64,000 nt of DNA from Galaxea fascicularis. Lineage: Eukaryota > Cnidaria > Anthozoa > Scleractinia > Euphylliidae. The position numbers were made by a program, and so were the translations under genes. The DNA lies in assembly GCA_948470475.1 (NCBI GenBank), contig OX419337.1, forward strand, positions 22,168,806 to 22,232,805, in the 5' to 3' direction. This document shows, one piece after another, positions 42,901 to 54,300 of the stretch (position 1 is its first letter; each line of letters starts with the position of its first letter). The notes beneath the pieces are model-generated. The model did not search any database. It saw only the letters and a list, made by a program, of their open reading frames with translations, and had not been told where the DNA came from.

Positions 42901-44821
42901 ATTTTTTTTCACATGACTTAATAATCATACAATGAAAAACAAAGAAGCCAACAATGACACTGCAAAATATTTCCTTCCATGTTCAATCTACGCTGGTAAA
43001 AGAAATTTGTGGGGGACAAATACTTGATCCAGTTATAAATTGACCATGACTGTATTTGAAAATACAAACTGACACAAATGGCTTCATACTTTCTGGATCC
43101 TTTGAGCTGTAATACAGTTATCAAAACTGTTATCACAAAAATTAAATGTGTGGCTTACATCAGCAAACACCAAACATGAAACTGTTATACTAATGATATA
43201 CAGATAGAGTAAAAAGTTTACTTTTTGCCTTCTCATGAGTTAATGGTCACCTAAAAATTAGCATTCAAAATGATTAATTTCTGCATTGTTGTAAGTTGAG
43301 ATTAATATCACCTGTCACCTCTGACGTCAAAAGCATTGTGATATTGATCATCACAGAGATGAAATTGTCAATACATGTCTGCCCATCTGAGTATGTTTCC
43401 TGTCTAACAGTTTAACTACCTAGTAACCATCCTTAATGTAAGAAGGTCTACAAGAGCCTTAAAATAAAAACTCTTGTTACACAATTTGAGTATTTGTTTT
43501 AACTTACATGGCATTTCATAGAATTTTGTTTTCATTTGTTGTAGTTCATACACAATTTTTATTCAGAACTCGAGGTACTCACTGACCCATCCACGCATGC
43601 ATGTCTCAAATTTCCCTTGGCTGTGTGTCAATATTTGACAAGTTTAGGGAGTAAATAGAAAGGAGCTTTCACTATTATTTAGCTGTATTATTTTTCAATG
43701 ATTTCCAGCGACACTGACATACTGATAAATAACACTTTTATTAGTTCCATCAACACATGCATATTATGGTATATAGCAAAATGGCATTTACTGAATACAA
43801 ATTTCATAGTCTTTCGCTTTTTTGCAGCTTTACCAAAAATTTTAATGTGACAGATTTGTAATGTACAGATTTTTAAAGTGACATTTTTCACATCTGTCAC
43901 ATTTAATGTGACAGATGTGAAAATTAAAATAAAAAACAATTATCTCAACTCGGCATGGAGTTGACGAAATAATCCACTCATAGGTCCCTGGTTGAGTTTA
44001 GAGAATATGCCGAACAATAGCATGAGTTTTATTTGGGTTGACCCGATCAACGGAATCACAAAATAATCTGACGACGTGCGCGTGATTCCGCTTAAAATTC
44101 GGTGGAGCGTTCTTTTCAACGTTCAGTGATTTCAAAACAAAAGAATATACAGACAGCAAGATTAAAAAGCATGATTCCCAGTTGAATTAAAGACAATAGC
44201 AAAATCGTCATACAGTATATCTCTTCTCATAAGTGAGTTGCTTTCAATCATCTTTTTAGCACCTAAAAGCATAAGGTGTTTGGCTTAAATAATAAACACA
44301 ATGCGATCACCTGAGATCAAAGGAAACGAGCAGAAACGTTTCAATTATTGGCGCGAAGCGAATTCATTTGCAACTCGTGATTATGAAGAAAAAATTGAAA
44401 TTGATTGAAAAGATGTCGCAAGTTTAGTGTTGCCACTACTATTTCACTGATTCTTCTGTCCTATGGAATAAGGCATGTAAAAACTTGAGATGAAGTTAAA
44501 AAGTAAAGCTTATTTCGAGGAACGTAAGCTTAATCAATAAAGACGTACGGTGTGGAACATAACATCTTGAATCAAAATATGAAACCTACTCACAGAGAAT
44601 CTAACCATAAAATCCAAACTACAGTTATTAACATTCTTCAGCAAGTTTATAAGATATGTATTTTTGACTCTTACCCAGCCGCCAAGCCAAATTCCCATGC
44701 CGAAGACACCGATGTAGTAATCCGTGACATTTATTGCAGCAATTCCCGTGCTTACTGCTAAAACAGCGAACGCAACATGAGTGAAGGACAGGTATCGGAG
44801 TTTTTTCACACTCGATGCCAT
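39941..44821 (-). CDS. Four-transmembrane protein with Ser/Thr/Pro-rich tail and PPPAY motif
   Basis: Five exons read right to left: 44821-44675, 42334-42275, 41952-41635, 41009-40827 and 40576-39941, all in phase 0 (1344 nt, 447 aa). Four hydrophobic segments are clear: YLSFTHVAFAVLAVSTGIAA (about 10-30), YYIGVFGMGIWLGGWILVTG (about 35-58), a third after NFCR (GCCLVAIVVLSICSVIIG, about 73-96), and YGSLMVIIICDVLLGAVSIY (about 145-168). NVT at residue 31 lies in the first loop and could be glycosylated. The third loop is charged (TRDYYKDKGTFGRTSHDNYF). The cytoplasmic tail has EPPPAYTP (PPPAY at ~265-269), a possible WW-domain ligand, followed by 180 residues rich in Ser, Thr and Pro. The layout is like MS4A/MARVEL or small TMEM families, but I cannot name an orthologue. 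The start is the only ATG before TM1. Confidence 0.75.
40639..40742. mobile_element. 104-bp hairpin MITE with GGTGATGTCAACCTAGATTT ends
   Basis: Left GGTGATGTCAACCTAGATTT / CTCCTTATTTT and right AGGAGAAATCTAGGTTGACA / TCATC are inverted repeats, the A/T-rich centre also folding (ATAAATTTAAACTTAAAATT). It lies in the last intron of the four-TM gene, only 63 bases from its final exon. Confidence 0.85.
42576..42645. repeat. Short hairpin, TCAGGGAAAAAGCTACAAATTC arms
   Basis: CAGGGAAAAAGCTACAAATTC is followed after ~14 bases by GAATTTGTAGCTTTTTCCCTG, a perfect inverted repeat of about 21 bases. It lies in an intron of the four-TM gene. Confidence 0.8.
43846..43926. repeat. Compact inverted repeat of TGTGACAGAT units
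   Basis: TTTTTCACATCTGTCACATT is followed by TAATGTGACAGATGTGAAAA, nearly perfect and loop-free, preceded by a looser copy (ATGTGACAGATTTGTAATG). First intron of the four-TM gene. Confidence 0.75.
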
Positions 44822-47106
44822 ATTTTCAGCTTACATCAGATCTCGGATCTGCTGAGTTCCCCGTGTCGTCAAATGTCAAGATGTTGCGAGGCAAGAAGCT
44901 CTCTTACGAAACGAAAAGTCCAGGCGTTCGAAACCAGTCCCCAAGTGAAAATCCCCCGCACCCCACCCCCCGCCCCTTATGACCTATGATTCAACGCTAG
45001 TTCGTGTGGCTGTTGCTCAAATTTCTCGCTCTCGACCTGTAATCTTTCGTTCGGTGCGTTAACGATGAAGACGCCTAACAACAGAGGACAAATCGTTTGA
45101 TCTTGTTTCTTCTTTATTTCAATCGTGATATTTCAAGAGTATGAGGGGAGAGGGGAGGGTACAGAGTTGGTTTCATCCGGAATTAGCATCACAGGATGAA
45201 GAACGATAACATACCAAAAACAGAAGTAGAATCCTCAGATCCAATGTCAATGTATAATTTGATCGCAGAAACAAAATGGAGACACGCAGCCACAGAAAGT
45301 GCTTCCTTGAATGCTAATTCATCAATAGAAGCGTCACGGCCACGTAGCACAAATTGAGCTCCACATTAGACGAACAACACGCAATCCGGTTCGAGTGAGC
45401 ATCTATTTGAATATCTTTCAAAATTTTGCCTTTAAGAAAGGAAAGAAATTACGTAACCGCTAGACAACTCGAATTCTACCTCATTTATTGTTCAATGAAT
45501 TAGTTTGCATTTCCTGCACCTGCCTAGGACTTTCATTAATATTTATGGCTATTATATTCTTGAAAAAATATATAAGAAATAAAAACTTTATATCTGAATA
45601 TATTAAGCGTTCAAGCGTTGTTCAGAACAGCCTTATGAAAACTGATTCAATACATAAGCCAACCATTTACTCAGTTGTCTCGACAGTACTGAACCTATGA
45701 AGTGCTTGTGGCTGTCAGTCAATAAGCCAACCTTTTAGTTATATCTCAAAGTAGTAGTATTAGCCAGAAAGCCTTAAAGAGGTTGTAAGTACCTCGGTTA
45801 GCCCCCGGGGTTAGCCAATCTTTCAATTTATTCACGCCAGAAACTTGTGAAGTTGTTGACAACAGGGAAACCAATCATTTAATTTTATTTCAATCTAGTT
45901 GAGCTGGTGCATGCACAATTATGAACCAGCCATAGGAAGGAATTGTCATAACACTGAGTCGCGCTCATTTCACCCGGCCCAATGCTGAGAAACACGTGCG
46001 GAAATCTAAACCCTGCGCCACACACGCGTACCTCGCGTGTATTTGTCTATAAATTGTACAAGCAGACCACACAAAGCGTGTGACCGTTTAATTGTATCTT
46101 TTAAGATCAGCACACACGAGGGGACCACATGTAGTCCCTCCGACTAGATCCTGCAAGAAGTCGCGGGGACAAGTTCTGTCGTATGAACTAGCCGTGAGTC
46201 TACCCGTTCTAAGACTTTCGGATAGTGCATTGCCAAAAAGCTACTGATCCCTTATTTAAAACATCACCTAAAAGATTCGCAACCAGAGAAATCCAGGAGA
46301 AAATAGTCCCTTAGATTTACGGAAGGGAGATTTTTGCAATTTTTCGCTCTTAAAAAGGTCGCCTAGCATTTTCGGGTAAGCAAATAATTCGCAGAGAAGT
46401 TCTTCGAAAGTAGCGTTTAGCTAGCAATTTCTATATGAAGATTTCATTCCCTAAAATTTTCGGGCACTTCAATTTTCAGCTACGAAATCCGAACAGATCA
46501 AATTTTTTGGGTGATTAAAACAACTCGTTAAACGGTCTTTAAACATTACAAGGGGCCTAGAAATATCCCTCAAAGGTTTTTTTTCTTAATTTGCTCGTTG
46601 GGTGTCCCTGATATGTCGGCTCACCTGGAGACGGAAGATGTTGATGCTTGGAGATCTTGATCTATTCTCCCTGTCTGCTTCTTCTATACTGGTTTTACCC
46701 AGATCAGTGAGAAAACGTTATTTTCTGTTTATAACTGACTGAATCGCAAAAATTCAAGCGCCGAATTCATAATTTAGCGAAACAATCTGCAGTTTGTATT
46801 GCGTTGATTTATTTCAATGCTACACTGCTAATGACTAATAATGTCGGTTTTACTTTGGGAAAGCCACAGAGTGAAAGAATAACACCTTTTGCCCCTAGTT
46901 TTTTTCTTATGTTCCTTTACAATTAGTTCCCCCATTTAAACACTACATGGGACTAGTCCCTGAGACCAGCCCTTTCGTGTAAACTCTTCAGGGGACTAGT
47001 CCAATCGTTTGTGCCGACCTTTATCGGTGGGAAAATCAAGAGGGTTGATATTATCCTAATGTACTGTGATGAATGTTAACATATAAGATCAACTAAAAGC
47101 ATCTTT
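44822..47106. other. Intergenic region upstream of the four-TM gene: no gene recognised
   Basis: The promoter of the four-TM gene should lie just right of 44821. The rest contains only short open frames with no recognisable domains, and scattered small inverted repeats such as GGGGACCACATGTAGTCCCT (46120) and ATGGGACTAGTCCC (46948). Confidence 0.5.
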
Positions 47107-47252
47107 ACCTGAAATGTTGTGTATTGACGTTCTTGTAGCTGGCAAAACGGCAGAATTTTAGATGACTTTAAAATTTGTGTTACTAACGCTTATCTGAGCT
47201 AAAATTCGCCGTTTTCAGCTACAAGAACGACAATATCATCATCATTTCAGGT
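47107..47252. mobile_element. 146-bp hairpin MITE with ACCTGAAATG ends
   Basis: Left ACCTGAAATGTTGTGTATTG / ACGTTCTTGTAGCTG and right CAGCTACAAGAACGACAATA / ...CATTTCAGGT are inverted repeats with a loop of about 40 bases. Intergenic. Confidence 0.85.
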
Positions 47253-49910
47253 ACAGTACATACGTTAGGTTTGATCTTACCTGTGAATATAAATACATTA
47301 CGATAATATGAACCCTCTCGATTTTCCCACAAAAGATACAAACGGCCACTTAGTTTGTATGGGCCGAAAGTGCAAGTCTCCTCCAGATCCAGACGTAAAG
47401 ACGCTATGTTTGGAAATGAATAATAATATGATTAATTTCGTAAATGGACGGCATCTTGGAGAGGTGTTGGAGAGGCAACGAATAAACGAACGAACGAATG
47501 AATGAATGAATGGATGATGGTATAAGAAGTAGAGAAAATAACTTACAACAACGTATCAATTAACGAGGTTTTACAAAATTTGTATTTATTCATGAATTGA
47601 ATTTCCTTTCACTGAGGGGTTTTCTTTACAACTAAGTACATTGTAACCAACATAAAGTTATTGTTTTTATTTTAAAGTCATCTGTACAGCTTCTAGGGAC
47701 ATATATATATATTCAAGATGACGTAATTATCATCTATGATGGTTCCTTAATCACACCAGTCAATCGTAATTACTTCCCGGTATGGCATTGGTCTCCAGTT
47801 TGTTAGACTTTGTAGCAGCCGATATTGATCGCAAGAAATTCATTTAATATTCTGTATCAAATGGTTTAGTGGCAGACGTATCTGCTAATTAAAACGAAAA
47901 CATATGAAAATGTAACATGGAATCGTAAATTATGGTTACACAGGCTTACTAGTCCGTTTTGAGCGGTGACCTGTGCTTTGGATGGGCTGTATCTGGTAGA
48001 GCAACAATGCTGTTTTTGAGCTTTTGAAAAGTGAAGGAATTAAATATGACCCGGCAAAGACAATAAAATATATTGTCTTTTGGTATTTTGTCGGTTAACA
48101 GCTCGCAAGTGTAAAACAGTATATATATTGACACCAGCCGCTGCCGCAAGCTTAAAATTGTTCACTAAAATATTAGTAAGTGTCAGTTTTTAAGTTTACA
48201 TAACTTCAATCCTAAGCATCACCATTAGAGAGAGTGGTTGGACTGATGTTTGGTCCACTTAATAGTGACGTACGAAAGACCACTCAAACTAGGATAGTTG
48301 TTCGCCTGATTGAATGAAAGAAGGAATCTTAATGCCTCGTTATTCGCAACCATTTTCAACAAATTTCAGCAAACACACTTTGTTCATATTATGATAATTG
48401 TAATGAATCTTTTGCAACGCATAACATTTAAAGGGGAAGTTGCCAATCATTGCCATTGGCATTGAATCATGGTTATGATCATCAATATAGCATCTGTATC
48501 ATCTGGAGCCAAAGTTGAACGACTACGTGAAATGATTGTTTTTTGCAACTGACGACGAACATCCCGTTTCCTTCCCTAAACTGCGAACTTTTTGGTTTCA
48601 GTGCTCTTGCGTGCCCAAATCCCCCCTTGCCTTGGAAAGCCTGGGCATGCAAGCTAAGTGAAGCTCAAAATACAAGTTCTACTTTAACTGATGACAAACA
48701 CTAACTCCAGCTATTTACAATATCCACGTAGTACTATAATGGATAAGCTATTGATTTATTTCGTGTTCAGACCATAGAAGGACCCCATTGTACAATCCAC
48801 ACATTTTAGCGACACGTAAGGTTCCAGACATTGTACTGTATTCGTTTTACCTTGCAATGCCTATGAAAAGAACAGTTATAAGGGACACTTGGATCAATCA
48901 TATTAAAACCAGACGGAGTGAATGGGAGGTTGGGTAACGGAAAGGAGAAGAACACACGGAAAGTAGTTGTAGAAGGACAGAGGGGAGGGGAGGGGAGGGG
49001 AGGGAGAGTCGTTGGTCAAGAAAAATCTTTCTTTTTATATTGCACAACTTGAGGTAAAATACCAAAAAATTGCTACGTGAACATAAAAGACTGTGTTTAG
49101 ATTCGAGAACCACTTACCAGCAATATGTTCTGCGTGAGGGACCGATGAATTGAATAAGGAAAGATAAAAGCAAAAATAAAGACATGGTTAATAACGTTGA
49201 TTTCATTTCCATTGGACCAATGGTAATAAAGGACGTTTTTTTGACTAAGCCAAGAATATAGGTAGTGTACATATGCGTACGACTCGGTCGATAATATAAA
49301 AACAATGATTGCAAAAGTGCACACGGAAATTCGTCCTCAGATATCGCAACCCTGGTGGTTAGAGCACAGCTCTAAAAATTCTCGAGAGGTATTTAACAAC
49401 AACGGCAATTTTAGTTGGCAGGTGACTTACCCCGCAAATAGCTACAAAAAGCTAATCGCGGCGGGGTAAGCCGAATAAAAGAGCGCACCTATTAAAAAAA
49501 ACAATAAATTTACACACAACACTAAGTCTACGAATTACATAAGGTTATTACAACCGATCTATTAACTAATAAAGTCCAACAAGTTTACACGCAACAATAC
49601 TTTAACTAACTAATTAGTGATACAAACAAAACAAAAACAAAGACAAAGACAAAAAGAAAATAGTAGTAAAGATAATAGACATGTGATTATTAAACTTGAC
49701 CAACTCTCTTAATTATCACAGGGATTTCAATATAGTCATCTTCTTTTTCAAAAATGTTAAGGAGCGATGTTCAAAGAACTCTTTTCAAAGTTTCCATGGA
49801 ATCTCATTCCGCAGCTTTACCCCAAGCCGAGAGAGGAAAACTATACTCCAAGAACCAGATAATGTTGCTATCACACACAGCTTATATCACCCAAAAGAGT
49901 GATTTAGAAG
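47253..49910. other. Intergenic: no gene recognised
   Basis: It contains GAAC/GAAT repeats at 47478-47512, a TA run near 47701, and a GGGGA pentanucleotide tract at 48980-49006. A/T-rich with short frames only; nothing coding is supported. Confidence 0.5.
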
Positions 49911-50060
49911 TAATATATCAAACACGAGAGACAGTGTTTCATCGGTGTATCCAAACACCGAGAAAAGAGTTGAAAATACGACGCGCAGCTGAGTATTTTT
50001 GACGGAATTCGAGGTCTTTGGATGGCTAATGAAACACTGTCTCGAGTTTTAATATATCTT
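49911..50060. mobile_element. 150-bp hairpin MITE
   Basis: ATATATCAAACACGAGAGAC / AGTGTTTCAT and ATGAAACACTGTCTCGAGTT / TTAATATAT are inverted ends, with GTATCCAAACACCGAG and CTCGAGGTC-type sequence in the loop region. Confidence 0.8.
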
Positions 50061-50152
50061 CTCAATTGAAACAAAAACTAAGAAATTAACGGAGAAGTAA
50101 AATCGTCAAAATCTATGCGAATTAAGACCGGGTATCCAAACCCCCTTCACGG

Positions 50153-50192
<40 letters not shown>

Positions 50193-50386
50193 GTTTGAGA
50201 ATTTAGTGTCGGGAATAATTCGCGTTTGTCTTTATTTTGCTTCATTTCGCTCTGTAATTGGTTAGCAAGGGCCGTGCCATTTTCTCAGCCAAAGAGAAGG
50301 AAAAAACAACCAATCGTGACTTGCTCGCGCTTATTCACTCAACCTCGCACCCTGGGAACGATGTTGGCACTTTCCCGCGCTTAGTT

Positions 50387-50712
50387 ATTCTCGTCTCCAG
50401 AGCCACCTGGTCCTCTTAACCGATGAAGCCTGGGTACGAGGACCAGAGGTTTCTGGCAACACGGGATTAGAACTTCCGCGATTCTAGGACTTCTTATGGC
50501 GTCAATCTGTTGAATGTCTCTAAAAGAGGATTGTGTGTTAAAAGGTTTGCAACACCTAACTTTAGAGACATTGACACTCTGGGAGGAGCAGATATGACGC
50601 CATAAGAAGTCCTAGAATCTCGGACTTTCTAATCCTGTGTCGCCAGAGCCCTCTGGTTCTCGTGCTCAGGCTTCACCGGTTAAGAGGGCCGGGTGGCTAT
50701 GGGGACGAGAAT
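50387..50712. mobile_element. 325-bp foldback element
   Basis: The left arm ATTCTCGTCTCCAGAGCCAC ... TAGGACTTCTTATGGCGTCA pairs over about 115 bases with the right arm TGACGCCATAAGAAGTCCTA ... GGCTATGGGGACGAGAAT. The loop of about 90 bases contains its own inverted pair GTCTCTAAAAG / CTTTAGAGAC. No coding capacity. Confidence 0.9.
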
Positions 50713-51129
50713 GGCGCTTGGTGTTAGTTACAATATGTACTTGTTTGAGATTCTGATTGGTTCGTGTCGTTGTTTGCGCCTGTTGTGTATGATCAGAGTG
50801 GTCACTTTGGCTTTAGTTTTAGAACACGTGACTGAAATCCGCTCTGTTTGATTACTAGGAAGCAGTGTTCTCGCTCCAGTCCTTACCGGGACAGCCTGTC
50901 TGGTGAGGTCCTGCTGCTGGCGTTTTGCCGTCGGGACAACAGCCATAAGTTGTAGCTGCGCATGTGTTGGCGACTGCGTACGCAAGTGTGGTGGGTGCTT
51001 GGAGATAAAGGAGATTGAAAACTAGTATGAAAAACTTCCTTTCTTATTTCATCAAGTATATAGGCAGATTTCCATTACACATCAAGAAAACTGTTTGCGG
51101 CAGTGGGAAGTAGTACGCGAAAATCAAAC

Positions 51130-51250
51130 GAGTTGTTAATGTAAATTGGCTGCCATCCAGGGTTTCAAAAAGCTGACGTTTCGAGCTTTAGCACTTACTC
51201 AGAGCGAATCCTCTGACGAAGGGCTATCGCTCGAACCGTCCTGCGTCAAG
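51130..51250. mobile_element. Decayed second copy of the hammerhead-containing element
   Basis: GTTGTTAATGTAAATTGGCT...CAAAAAGCTGACGTTTCGAG matches the arm and centre of the palindrome at 21244-21425. Motifs in both orientations are present: 51173-51202 (minus) and 51214-51242 (plus). Both have lost one core base: CUGAGUA in place of CUGANGA in the first, GAAC in place of GAAA in the second. Confidence 0.6.
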
Positions 51251-51324
51251 CCATATGTCGTTCGAAAGGAATTATTAAGGGTGCGTAACTTAAGCACAAT
51301 TTTAAGAGCCCCATATTGTGTACA

Positions 51325-54300
51325 TTAAAGAACACCGTATTCCGCGCATTCTTCGCCCTTACTTTCACAGTTGATGCCGTTCCAGTGCATGGGACAATGA
51401 CACTCATACGAAGATCCTTTAGCTATACAGACTCCTCCATGCTCGCACGGGTTCGGATGACAGTGGTCTTCGTCTAACGAGAAACATACACACGGATTAT
51501 TGTGGGAGACTAACCCAGTGTCTCTTACTTTGTATTGCAATAACTTTGGTATGGTTGTAATTTTGTCAAGTTAGTGCGAGAGTACTGTATTCGATAGAGT
51601 GGAACATGAGGGAAAGTTCTCTCCTAAAGGTGTCCTTTTTCTCTCCTGCAGTTCAAGAAATAGTAGTAAAAACCAAAATTTTATATTATCAAATGAAGCA
51701 TATATAGATGTATAGTTCCCTCGAATGAAACTTAACTTAATACTCCGGGGGTTGCACGTACCCCTCTTTATTGGTCTTCTTTTCCCTAGACGTGTTACCG
51801 ACTATTTACTAGCTCAGCTGACAAGCGGATGACGTACCTTCACATGTTAGCCCCGCCCAACCGGAAGTGCATGAACACAGGAAGTCTTCACCTTCTATCT
51901 CACATACGCCGCCATGGTGACAAGGGTTTGGGTGACAGCTATCTCGATCTGAAGAAATCAGTACAAAAAGTAACCCTGAACAAATATTTCATAGCAGTAC
52001 AGACCACTGTGTATATTCTTATGTTTAAACTTCAAATTCTCTACTGTTCCTCATTTAATCTTTTAAGTGATTTATCACGTGATCAAACAAAGAGCGCAGC
52101 GCCCATAAATGAAAGCGGAGGGTGTAGGGTTGGGGCAGACGTGCACGACGCACGGCCAATCATCGGATTATCTGGGCATACCTATTACAGATTTTATCTT
52201 ATCCATTAGTCATTTAGAGATAAAGATAAAACAGTTATCATATATTACCTGCGCAGTTTATTCCTTTGAAACCGAGTTGACACGTACATGTGTAGCCACC
52301 ACTATTTTCAAAGCAGGTACCACCGTTTTGGCAGGGACTTGAATGACACTTCAATTCCTCTGTAATGAAGAAAACAGAAATTTTGTTCACTTTCGGGATC
52401 CGACTCGAGATGCATATTTAATCATTGTCACTGAAGAGCATAAAAGTTCGGCTTGACCTCGTTCACGGACTCACACAGGGGGTATCGATACTGACCAACT
52501 AAGGCTTCAGTTGTGAGTACTGATTTAAATAATAAAGTGTTTTCTGTTGACGGAACACTTACAGATTAATGCATGTATTAATATTTACCCTCGCAGTTGT
52601 ATCCTCTGAATCCCTCTTGGCACTGACACTTGTAGGTTCCAGTTATTTCCTGAATACATGTTCCTCCATTTTGACAGGGAAGCGAATGACACCTGTCTGG
52701 TTCTGTTGTGTCACAAATGTGATGGAAATTTAGTCCAAAACCCAGCTTAACCAATCAATCAATCGATCAGTCAGTTAGTTAGTTGAGGAATCAATCAATC
52801 AATCAATCAATCAATCGACCAGTCAATCAGTCAGTCATTTAATCAGCCTGTTGGTCAGTCAGTCAGTCAGTCAGTCAGTCAGTCAGTCAGTCAGACAGCT
52901 AAGATGGGTTTCTATCTTTCATACAGTTTCATCAAAAAATTAAATTCTGTACGTGACTTCTTTGCTGTTCAGCAAGACAATCAATCCATCAATCAATCTT
53001 ACTCTCAACCTTATAACCTCAAACAGAGAAAATCAAGGCTTCAAATACTTAATCCAATCATCGTGGTCATACCTTGGCAATTCAGCCCTCGGAATCCCTC
53101 CACGCAAAGACAATGGTATGAGCTCCCCAACTGAGAACACGTCCCACCGTTTATACAGGGGTTTGACTCACATAGGTTAATTTCCTCTGCAAAAGGAAAA
53201 GAAAAACAAATACATCCTTTTCATTACAGGAACAACCATGACGACGCCACGCAGAAAAAGAAAATCTTAGTTCTTCCAATAAGAATCGAAGCTATAAATG
53301 ACCAATTCAGGACGAAATGCACAAACTGCCAACCTTCACAATCTTTTCCTCTGTATCCACGTAAACATTCGCATTTATAATCCTCCTCCTCTATGAGCTC
53401 TCTACAGATTCCGCTGTTCTGACACGGGTTGGGTTCGCATTTCTTCTCCACTGCAAGGAACAAAAACCGTGACACCAACAATGTCTCTCAATACGTATAG
53501 TTACCACTCTTGTAGGAAATGATGTACAAGAAAAGCTAGGTGGACACTTGAATGTGGTTCAAGTTTCTAGCGCACCGGAGATTTGGCTTCTAGTTTACCA
53601 AATTGGAGTTTAATTAAGACGCATATCCAATCCTCCATTTCCTTTGTTTACTTCATGAATTATTGATATGTTTGTGAACCTACTTTCACAGTTCTTTCCT
53701 CTGAAGCCATGTTGACAGACACATTTGTAGAGGTTAGGGCCTTGGTTAAGGCATGTTCCACTGTTAAGGCATGGGTTCGAGTCGCAGACTGACACCATAG
53801 CTAAAGCAAGAGAGAGATATTTGAAGATTGTCAGATAAACACCTCATTACATCGCGACACCCACCTAGCGCATACATCAAGCCCAGTTAGAGACTCCAAC
53901 AGCCAGTCAAGAAAAGGTAAAAATGCGAGCAGTTAACACATGAAAGACCAAGTCACTTGCTAGAGCAGCCCAATGAAGCTGGGCTTGAGTGGCATACAAG
54001 CCTTTGATCTGCAATCATCATTCGACCGTTGGGTGCATTATATCTACCAAAGGAGCTTTGTAGACTGGGAGCTAGTCTTTGTGCGAGATCAAAAAATATT
54101 CATACACGTGAACATATGAAATACTGTAGTTATATTGATCATGATTGCCAGTAATTAATTAGTACATATAAGAAAAAGATACGAAACCCATTTGATCATT
54201 TTCATGTAGTTTGCACTAGATAAATTGTAATTACCATTATCATTGTCATGAAGATGACCTAGTGTCGAAAACGTTCGGTTTTTACCTTTTACATTTTTAA

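Noticed and set aside
49330..49400. tRNA-like A box (GGTGGTTAGAGCACAGCTCT)
   Set aside because: No B box at the proper distance and no cloverleaf; at best a SINE scrap.
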